Positions 34,814 to 42,879 of a DNA stretch of 64,000 nucleotides are shown here, one piece after another. A model generated the notes under the pieces. It saw only the letters and a program-made list of their open reading frames with translations. It was not told the origin of the DNA and searched no databases. The translations under genes were made by a program, and so were the position numbers. The stretch's first letter is position 1. Every line of letters begins with the position of its first letter. Source of the DNA: an uncultured Collinsella sp. (GTDB taxonomy: Bacteria > Actinomycetota > Coriobacteriia > Coriobacteriales > Coriobacteriaceae); the NCBI GenBank assembly GCA_958437935.1, contig CAUBPS010000013.1:1-64000 (forward strand). The letters are read 5' to 3'.

Positions 34814-36251
34814 GGCTCTTCGGGGGTTTGTGTGGGTTAGCCGCCCGGTAAAAACATGCGTCTAGCAGCGGCGGCGCGCCTCGCGTATCGTTGTTTTCCG
34901 ACCAAAGAAAATAATTAACGCGCGAAAGGTGCGCCGCCATGCTGAACAGTCTACTCAAAAGGGCGCTCGGTCTCGAGCGCGCCGTCGTCGAGGGCGCGAG
35001 AATCGAGGGCGATTCCATAATCGTCTCCGTGAGGCCCAGGAGGGCGGCGCCGAGGTGCCCGGTGTGCGGGCGCCGCTGCGCCGCCTACGACAGGCTCCGG
35101 CCCAGGCGCTGGAGGGCCCCCGACCTCGGCTCGATCCGCTGCTACCTCGAGCACGCCCCCGTCAGGGCCCGCTGCCCCGAGCACGGCGTGCGCACGGCGC
35201 CCGTCCCCTGGGCGAGGTGCGCCTCGAGCAGGTTCACCTCGGCCTTCGAGGACTGGGTCGCGTGGCTCGCGCTGCACATGTGCCGCAGCGCCCTGTCCGA
35301 GCTGGCGCGCGTCGACTGGCACACCGTGGGCGGCATCTGCGCGCGCGTCGAGGCCTCGCTCGAGGAGGCCGACGGCCGCGGCAGGCTCGACGGGCTGCGC
35401 CGGATCGGCGTCGACGAGACGAGCTACAAGAAGGGCCAGAGGTACCTGACGGTCGTGGTGGACCACGACCGCGGGAGGGTCGTGTGGGCCTGCAGGGGCC
35501 ACGGCAAGGCCAGGCTCGAGGAGTTCCTCGACCTGCTCGACGACGGGCAGAGGGAGGCCATCGAGGTGGTCACGGCCGACGGCGCGTCCTGGATCGCGGA
35601 CGCCGTGGCCGAGCGCCTGCCGCGCGCTGAGCTCGCCGTCGACCCGTTCCACGCGGTCTCCTGGGCGACCGATGCGCTCGACGCGCTCAGGCGCGAGGTG
35701 TGGAGGGGCCTTCGCTCGGCGCCGCGGCCGAGGCGGCGGGGCGGGCGCCCGAGGGCCGGGGAGGTCGCGCCGCCCGACCCAGCCGCGGCGGTGAAGGGGC
35801 TGAGGTTCCCGCTGCTCAAGAACCCCGAGGACCTCACCGGGGCCCAGGCCTCGGCGCTCGGGGAGCTCAGGCGCACGGGCTCCGCGCTGTGGAGGGGCTA
35901 CCTGCTCAAGGAGGGGCTGCGGGCGGTCTTCCGGGCGGGGCCGGGCGAGGCCGCCGACGCGCTGGACGGCTGGCTCGCGTGGGCGTGCCGCAGCCGCATA
36001 CCGCGCTTCGTGGAGCTCTCCCGCAAGGTCCGCAGGAAGCGCCGGGGCATACTCAGGTCGATAGAGCTGGGCGTCTCCAACGCGAGGGTCGAGGCGGTGA
36101 ACAACAAGATCAAGGTGGCCATCAGGCAGGGCTACGGGTTCCGCAACATCGACAACCTGATCGCGCTCATCATGCTCAGGTGCTCGGACCTGAGGCCGGC
36201 CCTGCCGGGGCGCGAGGGGTAGCGTCTACCCACACGAACTCACGAAGCCTC
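34814..36251 (+). mobile_element. Complete ISL3-family insertion sequence
   Basis: A 1438-bp element. The left end reads GGCTCTTCGGGGG then TTTGTGTGGG, and the complement of the right end reads GAGGCTTCGTGAG then TTCGTGTGGG, imperfect inverted repeats typical of ISL3. An 8-bp direct repeat GAAAAAAT flanks both sides exactly (34806-34813 and 36252-36259), the duplication length expected for ISL3. The single transposase gene is intact. The perfect target duplicate indicates a recent insertion. GC is about 70%, higher than the surroundings. Confidence 0.95.
34939..36222 (+). CDS. ISL3-family transposase
   Basis: A 427-residue transposase. The N-terminal zinc-finger region has CPVCGRRC...C...CPEHG, followed by an HTH (LARVDWHTVGGICARVE). 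The DDE catalytic core shows IGVDETSYKKGQRYLTVVVDH (first Asp), VTADGASWIADAVAERLPRAELAVDPFHAV (second Asp) and, near the C-terminus, NARVEAVNNKIKVAIRQGYGFRN (Glu), the classic ISL3 signature. Length is normal and there are no interruptions. ATG preceded by AAGG at 34925-34928. Confidence 0.95.
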   Translation: MLNSLLKRALGLERAVVEGARIEGDSIIVSVRPRRAAPRCPVCGRRCAAYDRLRPRRWRAPDLGSIRCYLEHAPVRARCPEHGVRTAPVPWARCASSRFTSAFEDWVAWLALHMCRSALSELARVDWHTVGGICARVEASLEEADGRGRLDGLRRIGVDETSYKKGQRYLTVVVDHDRGRVVWACRGHGKARLEEFLDLLDDGQREAIEVVTADGASWIADAVAERLPRAELAVDPFHAVSWATDALDALRREVWRGLRSAPRPRRRGGRPRAGEVAPPDPAAAVKGLRFPLLKNPEDLTGAQASALGELRRTGSALWRGYLLKEGLRAVFRAGPGEAADALDGWLAWACRSRIPRFVELSRKVRRKRRGILRSIELGVSNARVEAVNNKIKVAIRQGYGFRNIDNLIALIMLRCSDLRPALPGREG

Positions 36252-36348
36252 GAAAAAATGCCGTGGATCAAAACTACCTAGTTTGCGATGCGGCCCGTAT
36301 GTACTCGACGCATGATGCTGCCGCCGGTACAACAGCTGCAGAAAAATC

Positions 36349-36465
36349 GAGCGTGGAAAATCTCCCGCTTTGGGCCCCCTTACGAGCTAAAAACGGGAGA
36401 TTATCCACGCTCATTCAACATGCATCCGATTATCCACGCTCGTGTGTCCGATTATCCACGCTCGT
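36349..36465 (+). repeat. R1 element B: long hairpin plus two tandem units
   Basis: GAGCGTGGAAAATCTCCC at 36349-36366 pairs with GGGAGATTATCCACGCTC at 36395-36412 (one mismatch). Two further CCGATTATCCACGCTCGT units follow, 22 nt apart with a GTGT linker. It lies between the ISL3 element and metA, where no gene is seen (36223-36512). Confidence 0.9.
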
Positions 36466-36512
36466 CGCGTAGCGGCCACGGTAACCGCCGCAGCCACAGC
36501 CACGACAGCGGC

Positions 36513-37439
36513 CTAGTGCTCTTCGCCGGCGCGAGCCAGGTCGTAGGGCGTGGTCTGGTAGACGTAGTAGTTGAGCCAGTTGGTGTAGAGCAGCTGAGCC
36601 TGGCTGCGCCAGACGTTGCGCGGCTCGGCGGTGGGGTCGTCGTTCGGGAAGTAATGCGCCGGCACCTGGGGGTTGAGACCGCGCTTCACGTCTCGCTCGT
36701 ACTCCAGGCGCAACGTGTCGGTATCGTACTCCGGATGGCCAAAGACAAAGAAGCGGCGGCTGTCGGTCGACTTGACGATGTACAGGCCCACCTCGTCGGA
36801 CACGGCCACGACCTCAAGCTGCGGCTCAGCCTCCACGTCCTCGCGGCGCACATCGGTGTTGCGCGAATGCACGGCATAGAAGCGGTCGTCGAAGCCGCGG
36901 ACCAGCGGGCTTTGCGGCTTCACCAGATAATGCTCGAACACGCCACTTGCCTTGGCCGGTAGATCGTACTTCTGAATGCCGTAATGATGGTAGAGCCCCG
37001 CCTGCGCGCCCCAACAAATGTGCAGCGTGGAGTGCACGTGCGTGGTGGACCAGTCCATGATCTGGCAGAGCTCGGGCCAGTAGTCGACCTCCTCGAATGG
37101 CATCTGCTCCACGGGCGCGCCCGTGATAATCAGGCCGTCGTAGTGGATGTCGCGGATGTCGTCGAACGTGCGGTAGAACGTCTCCAGGTGGCCGGCGCTC
37201 ACGTGCGTGGCCTCGTGCGTTTTGGTGCGCAGCAGGTCCACCTCCACCTGCAACGGCGTGTTGGAGAGTTTGCGCATAATCTGCGTCTCGGTGGCGATCT
37301 TGGTGGGCATGAGGTTGAGGATGAGCACACGCAGCGGACGGATGTCCTGGTGCAGCGCGCGGTACTCGGTCATGACAAAGATGTTCTCGCTCTCGAGCTG
37401 CGCGGCGGCAGGGAGGGCGTCGGGAATGCGAATGGGCAT
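36513..37439 (-). CDS. metA: Homoserine O-acetyltransferase (MetA family)
   Basis: Acylates homoserine at the start of methionine synthesis; cytoplasmic. The 308-residue protein has the catalytic Cys142 in LHICWGAQAGLYHHYG, with His and Glu of the triad further on (FVFGHPEYD region). Residue 111 is Glu (ITGAPVEQMPFEEVDYW). Published work on this family shows Glu111 favours acetyl-CoA and Gly111 succinyl-CoA, so this should be an acetyltransferase despite the traditional name. ATG with AAGGAG upstream. It stands alone, divergent from the dehydrogenase gene; I saw no SAM riboswitch or S-box in its upstream region. Confidence 0.95.
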   Translation of the reverse strand: MPIRIPDALPAAAQLESENIFVMTEYRALHQDIRPLRVLILNLMPTKIATETQIMRKLSNTPLQVEVDLLRTKTHEATHVSAGHLETFYRTFDDIRDIHYDGLIITGAPVEQMPFEEVDYWPELCQIMDWSTTHVHSTLHICWGAQAGLYHHYGIQKYDLPAKASGVFEHYLVKPQSPLVRGFDDRFYAVHSRNTDVRREDVEAEPQLEVVAVSDEVGLYIVKSTDSRRFFVFGHPEYDTDTLRLEYERDVKRGLNPQVPAHYFPNDDPTAEPRNVWRSQAQLLYTNWLNYYVYQTTPYDLARAGEEH

Positions 37440-37649
37440 GGATGCTCCTTACGAGTCAGTTGCAGCTATGGTACAACGACCGGCCCCATCCGCGCGAGCA
37501 CATCGCCCAGCGATGCCGTCAGCGGCCCAAATCACTCCAAAAGTAGAGATTAAGGCATGTCCCAAAAATCTACGGCGCTTTAGCCTAGCAAAGTGACGGC
37601 AGGACGCTACAATAGTTCGACGCGAAAACTCGGCCGAAAGGATACAGAT
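37440..37649. other. Divergent intergenic region metA / dehydrogenase
   Basis: No gene. TACAAT at 37608-37613 with TAGCAA about 16 bp upstream is a candidate promoter for the plus-strand gene. No riboswitch-like structure was recognised. Confidence 0.4.
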
Positions 37650-38627
37650 ATGTACCAGACGCGTAAGATCGGTGTGGTCGGCCAGGGCCACGTAGGAGCG
37701 CATGTCGCCAACAGCCTACTCATGCAGGGCATTGCCGATGAGCTGTACCTGTGCGATATCAACGAGGCCAAGGTGACGTCCGAGGTCCAGGACCTGCGCG
37801 ACTCCCTTTCGTTTGTCCCGTACAACACCAAGATCGTCAACTGCTACGACCACTACGAGGAGCTGGCCTGCTGCGACGTCATCGTCAACGCCGCCGGCAA
37901 GGTCGCGCTGGCCGCCGGCAGCCGCGACGGCGAGCTGTTCTTTACCACCGACGCCGCCCGCTCCTTTGCCAAGCGCATCGTCGACGCCGGCTTCGACGGC
38001 ATCTTCGTCTCCATCTCCAACCCCTGCGACGTCGTGTGCACCGAGCTGTGGCATCTGACCGGCTACGATCCCAAAAAGATCATCGGCTCGGGCTGCGGTC
38101 TGGATTCCGCCCGCCTGCGCACCGAGATCTCCAAGAAGATCGGCATCTCGCCCAAGTCCGTCGACGCCTACATGATCGGCGAGCACGGCTTTAGCCAGCT
38201 TGCCGCCTTTAAGGCAGCAACTATCGCCGGTAAGAGCCTCAACGAGCTTCAGGCCGAGAACCCCGACAAGTACGCCTTCGACCACATGGAGGTCGAGGAG
38301 CTCGCGCGCAAGGGCGGCTATGTGACCTACGCCGGCAAGCAGTGCACCGAGTACGCCGTCGCCAACTCCGCCGCGCGCGTCTGCGCTGCCGTGCTGCACA
38401 ACGAGCACGCCGTGCTTTCGGCCTCTACGCTCATGACCGGCCAATATGGAGAGGAGGGCATCTTTACCTCCCTGCCGTGCGTGATTGGTGCCGAGGGCGT
38501 CGAGGAGGTCTACACGCTGGACCTGTCCGAATACGAGCTCGAGGGCTTCCACAAGAGCTGCCAGCACATCCGCGACAACATCGCCCAGCTCGACTGGTGG
38601 GACGCCGAGGCCTACGCCGCAAAGTAG
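37650..38627 (+). CDS. L-lactate/L-2-hydroxyacid dehydrogenase family protein
   Basis: An NAD-dependent dehydrogenase of the LDH/MDH superfamily, 325 residues. It has the Rossmann GxGxxG (VVGQGHVGAHVAN), the adenosine-binding Asp (YLCDINEAK), SNPCDVV, the proton-relay pair in GLDSARLRTEIS, and the catalytic His in MIGEHGFSQLAAF. The mobile-loop region reads GKVALAAGSRDGELF rather than the usual NQKPGETR of lactate dehydrogenases, so substrate specificity may be closer to L-2-hydroxyisocaproate dehydrogenases. AAAGGAT precedes the ATG at 37650. It is monocistronic with a strong terminator. It could regenerate NAD+ in fermentation; the exact substrate is uncertain. Confidence 0.82.
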   Translation: MYQTRKIGVVGQGHVGAHVANSLLMQGIADELYLCDINEAKVTSEVQDLRDSLSFVPYNTKIVNCYDHYEELACCDVIVNAAGKVALAAGSRDGELFFTTDAARSFAKRIVDAGFDGIFVSISNPCDVVCTELWHLTGYDPKKIIGSGCGLDSARLRTEISKKIGISPKSVDAYMIGEHGFSQLAAFKAATIAGKSLNELQAENPDKYAFDHMEVEELARKGGYVTYAGKQCTEYAVANSAARVCAAVLHNEHAVLSASTLMTGQYGEEGIFTSLPCVIGAEGVEEVYTLDLSEYELEGFHKSCQHIRDNIAQLDWWDAEAYAAK

Positions 38628-38670
38628 GCCGTAGGCTGCCGCAACCTTGCGAATCTAAGCGCGATACCAA

Positions 38671-38712
38671 GCGGGCCGCGCCGGAAATCCCCGGCGCGGC
38701 CCGCTTTTTTGA
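38671..38712 (+). terminator. Terminator of the dehydrogenase gene
   Basis: GCGGGCCGCGCCGG at 38671-38684 pairs perfectly with CCGGCGCGGCCCGC at 38691-38704, followed by TTTTTTG. The loop is AAATCC. Confidence 0.95.
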
Positions 38713-38759
38713 CTCACGCAGTGCCCTTGCGAATCGAAGGTGAATGCTTTTCCCAGTAC

Positions 38760-39728
38760 CTAGTACTGCTCGACGCCCATGTAGCGGCGGAACTCGGGGC
38801 TGTGGTCGAAGACCTTGCCGCGGGCGGCACGCAGCTCGCAGCTCATCGCGTAGAAGAAGATCGGCTCAAGGAACGAACGCACGCTGGCGGGCACCTCGCC
38901 CACGCCGTACTCGAGCGCGTCGAGCACCATGATCGTATCGGTGTGCGTGTTGAGGAACGCAAGCGCGCGTTCCTCCATGGGGCGGCACTCGCCGGCACCG
39001 AGCTGCACAAAGTAGAACACGCCGGGCTCGGTGGCCTCGAAGGGGCCGTGGAAGTACTCACCGGAGTGGATGTAGCAGCAGTGCTGCCACTGCATCTCCA
39101 TGAGCGAGCAGATGGCCATGGCATAGGTCTGGCTAAAGTTGGGGCCGGAACCCAGGATGTAGAAGAACTCGTGCTGCTGGCAGAGCTCGGCGAAGCGGGC
39201 GCCCAGCTCGGCGTTGACCTTCTCGCGCGCAGCGGGCAGCAGCGCGTCCATCTGCTTGAGGCCGGCGTACATGTCGGCGAGCGCCTCGTAGCCCTCCTGC
39301 TGGTCGAGCAGCTCGGCGGCGATCAGAGCGCCGATGCCCTGCGGCACCTCGGCCTGCGACACGCCCTCGCCCCAGGGGTAGACCCAGGTAGTCCACTTGC
39401 CGTTGTCAATCTTGGAGCCCTCGCAGTCGGTCATGGCGACGACCTCGGCGCCGGCAGCCAGCGCCATCTCGCAACCGTCGACGACCTCCTGCGTATTGCC
39501 GCTATGGCTGCAGGCGATGACGAGCGACTTCTCGCCAAGGCTCTTGGGGGCCATCAGGCAGAACTCGCGTGCGGTGTAGACCGTGGAGGTAAACGTGGTG
39601 GCCTCGCGCTTGAGCAGCTCGTTGGCAGGCATCAGGTCGATCATCGAACCGCCGCAGGCGATCCAAAAGACGTTCTCGATCTTACCCTTGCGCTCGATGA
39701 TTTCCTGGACCAGATCATGTGCGTTCAT
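38760..39728 (-). CDS. SIS-domain sugar-amine 6-phosphate deglycase (FrlB-like), second copy
   Basis: A 322-residue double-SIS protein paralogous to the deglycases at 24890, 45706 and 50965. The first SIS loop is FWIACGGSMIDLMPANELL and the second SLVIACSHSGNTQEVVDG. The catalytic block is HSGEYFHGPFEATEPG with Glu and His, and the C-terminus ends EFRRYMGVEQY, a variant of the RRY motif. No PTS gene is adjacent. It is preceded by two copies of a GntR-type operator and by the GntR gene itself, giving a gntR-SIS unit. ATG with GGAGG upstream. Likely acts on a phosphorylated Amadori-type or amino-sugar compound imported by another permease. Confidence 0.8.
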   Translation of the reverse strand: MNAHDLVQEIIERKGKIENVFWIACGGSMIDLMPANELLKREATTFTSTVYTAREFCLMAPKSLGEKSLVIACSHSGNTQEVVDGCEMALAAGAEVVAMTDCEGSKIDNGKWTTWVYPWGEGVSQAEVPQGIGALIAAELLDQQEGYEALADMYAGLKQMDALLPAAREKVNAELGARFAELCQQHEFFYILGSGPNFSQTYAMAICSLMEMQWQHCCYIHSGEYFHGPFEATEPGVFYFVQLGAGECRPMEERALAFLNTHTDTIMVLDALEYGVGEVPASVRSFLEPIFFYAMSCELRAARGKVFDHSPEFRRYMGVEQY

Positions 39729-39784
39729 GCTGATGTTCCTCCTTGTGTGGCGACCTTAAGCGACAGCAGCTCGTACCTGCGGTC

Positions 39785-39863
39785 GTTCTATGTTGTCCTA
39801 TTTATACCACGCAAGCTACCGCAGGTGAAGTCATTTCAGCAAATTTGTTCTATGTTGTTCTAT
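39785..39863 (-). promoter_or_regulatory. Duplicated operator upstream of the second SIS gene
   Basis: GTTCTATGTTGTCCTAT at 39785-39801 and GTTCTATGTTGTTCTAT at 39847-39863 are 16 of 17 identical and spaced 62 bp start to start. They lie between the GntR gene and the SIS gene, the natural place for its operators; each contains an imperfect dyad (TAGRACAACATAGAA on the minus strand). Confidence 0.65.
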
Positions 39864-39872
39864 CTGTGGACA

Positions 39873-40628
39873 TTAGATGTCGAACACGTAGCGCGAGCCC
39901 ACGATCTTTTGGCGGCCGAGCAACAGAGGTCGCTCATCAAAATCGGTAAAGTACGCCTCCATGTAGAAGAGCGGCTCGCCGACCGGCACCTCCAACAGCG
40001 GGGCCGCCTGAGCATCGGCAAGCGCAATCTCCACGGTGCAGGGGTCGGACTTGAGCGGCGCGCGACCCGAATGCTCGGCAACGAGCGCAAAGATTGAGTT
40101 ATCGGTGAGGTCCTTATCGGCAAGCGTCTGCAGGTAGGGATGGTCGGCGAGCACAAAGGCGTTGTTCTCAAGCATGACGGGGATGCCATCTGCCGTGCGC
40201 ACGCGCTCGACCACGATGAGCTCGCAGCCGGGCTCCACGCCAAAAAACACCGCTTCCTCGTGCGTCGCCGCGACCACCGTGCGCGACACCAGACACGCTC
40301 CGGGCACCATGTCGTTGGCAGCACAGCCCTCAGTAAAGCTCTGGACGTCACCCTTCTGGCGAATCTTACGCTTGAGCTTGGGAGCACACACAAAGGTGCC
40401 CCTCCCCTGCTGGCGGTTGAGATACCCCGCGCGCGACAGCTCCTCGATGGCACGGCGCACGGTGATGCGTCCCACGCCATAGGACTTCGCGAGCTCTATC
40501 TCAGAAGGAATGCGCGAGCCGGATGCGTACACGCCGCGCGCGATCTCGCCTTTTAGGTCGTCCATGACCTGCTGGTACAGCGGCACGGCGGACACGTCAG
40601 TGCGGTCGGTTTTATCGTCGAATGCCAT
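39873..40628 (-). CDS. GntR/HutC-family transcriptional regulator
   Basis: A 251-residue regulator with an N-terminal winged HTH (VPLYQQVMDDLKGEIARGVYASGSRIPSEIELAKSYGVGRITVRRAIEELSRAGYLNRQQGRGTFV) and a UTRA effector domain. The start is two bases after the recQ stop, so it is at least partly co-transcribed with recQ. The gene downstream is the second SIS deglycase, which it probably controls through the duplicated operators at 39785 and 39847. Confidence 0.9.
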   Translation of the reverse strand: MAFDDKTDRTDVSAVPLYQQVMDDLKGEIARGVYASGSRIPSEIELAKSYGVGRITVRRAIEELSRAGYLNRQQGRGTFVCAPKLKRKIRQKGDVQSFTEGCAANDMVPGACLVSRTVVAATHEEAVFFGVEPGCELIVVERVRTADGIPVMLENNAFVLADHPYLQTLADKDLTDNSIFALVAEHSGRAPLKSDPCTVEIALADAQAAPLLEVPVGEPLFYMEAYFTDFDERPLLLGRQKIVGSRYVFDI

Positions 40629-40630
40629 CG

Positions 40631-42613
40631 TTACGCTCCATCCCGCGCATGCTCGGACTCAAATTCTTCAATCGCCGCCATAAACTGCTCGCCAAAGGCG
40701 TCGGCCTTTTTCTCGCCGATACCGTTGACCCGGATAAGCTCCTCGCGTGTCTGAGGGCGCAAGCGGCACAGGCCGCGCAGTGCCTTGTCGGAAAAGACCA
40801 TGTACGGCGCCATCTCCAGCTCGGTCGAGATCTCCTTGCGCAGCGCACGCAGGCGCTCGAACAGCTCGGCATCGTCGCCCACGCGCGGACGCTGATCCAG
40901 CTCGGCCTCCTCGCGCAGCAGATCCACCGCACGGCGGGCGCGGGCCGAGGCCTTGCGCTTGGACGCGCGACGCTTAACGGTAAAGGCGAACGCCTCATCC
41001 TCGACCTCGCCGGCACGCGGGCCCAGCCCAACGACCGGGTACTGCCCCTGCGAGGTTGCCAGATAACCGCGGCCGCACAGCTGGCCAATGATGTCCTTGA
41101 TGTGCCCGACCGATTCGCTTGACAGCTCACCGTAGCCGCGGTCCTCGTCCAGATGCATCTGGCGAATGCGCTCGGTGTTGCCGCCGTGGAGCACGTCGGC
41201 GATCAGCGACTTGCCAAAACGCATGGGACGCGTGGCCACATAGCGCACAGCGGCGCGGGCCATATCGGTGACGTCCTCGACCTCGAACTGTGTGAGGCAG
41301 TTGCTGCAGTTGCCGCAGCCCTCGGCGTCATCCGTGGCGGCGCTGCCCGCACCAGCCGCTGACGCATGCTCGGCCGCGGCCTCGTCGCCAAAGTAGCGCA
41401 ACATGTATTCGCGCAGGCAGCCGGTGGTATTGCAGTAGCCCTCCATCTGGCTGAGCAGACGATATCGATTCTGGAGCGCCCACGCGCGTTGCTCGTCGTC
41501 AAGTGCCTCGTCGGCAGCATCTCCGCGGTCGATCAAAAAGCGGCGCATGCGAAAATCGTTGCCGTTCCACAGCAAATGGCAGCTGGCCGGATCGCCATCG
41601 CGGCCGGCGCGGCCTGCCTCCTGGTAGTAGGCCTCGATGCTCTCGGGCACGTTGTTGTGGATCACGTAGCGCACGTTGGGCTTGTCGATGCCCATGCCAA
41701 AGGCGTTGGTCGCAACCATCACCTGAATATCGTCGTCGATAAAGGCGCGCTGGCTTTGACGGCGGGCGTCGTTGCCCATGCCGGCATGGTAGCGGCCAAC
41801 GCGAATGCCGCTGGGGCCCAGCGCTTCGGCGAGATCGCCTGCCAGCGCATCGACCGTCTTGCGGGTCGAGCAATACACGATGCCGCTCTCGCTCGAATGC
41901 GCGATCACGTAGTCGCGCACCCAGGCGGCCTTGGCCTTGTCACCCATCTCCTCGCAGCCAAAGTAGAGGTTCTTGCGATCGAAGCCCGTCACCACCGTCG
42001 CGGGGTTTTGCAGGCCGAGCATCTGCTGAATGTCCGTGCGCACGCGCTCGGTCGCCGTAGCGGTAAAGGCCGCCACGATGGGGCGCTGCGGCAGGGAATC
42101 GATGAACTCGCGAATCTGCAGGTAGGCGGGGCGGAAATCCTGGCCCCACTGGCTCACGCAGTGGGCCTCGTCAATGGCCACGAGCGGCGCGCCAATGCCG
42201 CCGTCCGCTGCGACCTCCTGCGCAAAGGCCAAAAAGCGCGGCTCGAGCAGGCGCTCGGGCGCCACGTACATAAGCTGGTAGCGGCCCTCGCGCGCCCGCT
42301 TGAGCACGGTATTTTGCTGGGCCGGAGTAAGGCTGGAGTTGAGATAGCTGGGTCGCGCGCCCGCCGCGAGCAGCGCACGGGTCTGGTCCTCCATGAGCGA
42401 AAGCAGCGGGCTCACCACAAAGGTGATGCCGGGCAGCATGAGCGCGGGCACCTGGTAGCAAATGGACTTGCCGGCGCCTGTGGGCATAACACCCAGCGCA
42501 TCGCGACCGGCAAGGATCGCATCGACCATGCGGTCCTGCCCCGGGCGAAACGAGGTGTAGCCAAAATAGGCGCCGAGCGTGTCGAGCGCCATCTGCTGCA
42601 TGCTATCGGTCAT
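40631..42613 (-). CDS. recQ: RecQ-family ATP-dependent DNA helicase
   Basis: 3'-5' DNA helicase for recombination and fork repair. It is 660 residues, with Walker A GVMPTGAGKSICYQ, the DEAH box AIDEAHCVSQWGQDFRP, the helicase C domain (VMVATNAFGMGIDKPNVRYVIH, EAGRAGRDGDPASC), and an RQC zinc site with cysteines in CNTTGCLREYML and CGNCSNCL. The C-terminus is an HRDC domain (LRALRKEISTELEMAPYMVFSDKALRGL). Domain order and length are standard. It runs directly into the GntR gene. Confidence 0.95.
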   Translation of the reverse strand: MTDSMQQMALDTLGAYFGYTSFRPGQDRMVDAILAGRDALGVMPTGAGKSICYQVPALMLPGITFVVSPLLSLMEDQTRALLAAGARPSYLNSSLTPAQQNTVLKRAREGRYQLMYVAPERLLEPRFLAFAQEVAADGGIGAPLVAIDEAHCVSQWGQDFRPAYLQIREFIDSLPQRPIVAAFTATATERVRTDIQQMLGLQNPATVVTGFDRKNLYFGCEEMGDKAKAAWVRDYVIAHSSESGIVYCSTRKTVDALAGDLAEALGPSGIRVGRYHAGMGNDARRQSQRAFIDDDIQVMVATNAFGMGIDKPNVRYVIHNNVPESIEAYYQEAGRAGRDGDPASCHLLWNGNDFRMRRFLIDRGDAADEALDDEQRAWALQNRYRLLSQMEGYCNTTGCLREYMLRYFGDEAAAEHASAAGAGSAATDDAEGCGNCSNCLTQFEVEDVTDMARAAVRYVATRPMRFGKSLIADVLHGGNTERIRQMHLDEDRGYGELSSESVGHIKDIIGQLCGRGYLATSQGQYPVVGLGPRAGEVEDEAFAFTVKRRASKRKASARARRAVDLLREEAELDQRPRVGDDAELFERLRALRKEISTELEMAPYMVFSDKALRGLCRLRPQTREELIRVNGIGEKKADAFGEQFMAAIEEFESEHARDGA

Positions 42614-42715
42614 GGTTTCCTAACGTCCAAGTCATCTGCCGCCGATTATACGCCGCCACGCGGACCGGTGCCCCACGGTTGCCGGCCACGGGCGGCGCAA
42701 TCCGAAAGGAACGAG

Positions 42716-42807
42716 CGTGGATTTTTGGACACTTTCCGGATGAGCGTGGATAATCTCCCACTTTGGGCCCGTCACCAAGCCAAAAACGGGAGATTATCCA
42801 CGCTCAT
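42716..42807 (-). repeat. R1 element C: perfect 20-bp hairpin plus one unit
   Basis: ATGAGCGTGGATAATCTCCC at 42740-42759 is the exact reverse complement of 42788-42807; the loop begins ACTTTGGG and ends CAAAAAC. A further unit, GTCCAAAAATCCACGCTCGT on the minus strand, lies at 42714-42733. It sits between a GntR gene and recQ, on the same strand as both. Confidence 0.92.
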
Positions 42808-42811
42808 TCTG

Positions 42812-42876
42812 CAGATTGCCGCTCTGGCGGGCTTGCAACGTCGACCGGTCCGCCGTTCGTCAGAACGGCGGAACCA
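42812..42876 (-). repeat. R4 element, copy 2
   Basis: CAGATTGCCGCT at 42812-42823, then GGGCTTGCAACGTCGA, then hairpin GGTCCGCCGTTC / GAACGGCGGAACC at about 42848-42874. The head matches the copy at 14729 while the hairpin stem differs, and again the element abuts the 3' end of a minus-strand gene. Confidence 0.6.
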
Positions 42877-42879
42877 ACC

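Noticed and set aside
37440..37649. SAM riboswitch upstream of metA
   Set aside because: No conserved S-box core or terminator/antiterminator pair could be found in the 210 bp divergent region.
33449..42807. Replication origin from TTATCCACG boxes
   Set aside because: The match to the DnaA box is 8 of 9 with the last base always G. The boxes are part of a dispersed hairpin family, and no dnaA, dnaN or AT-rich unwinding element is nearby.
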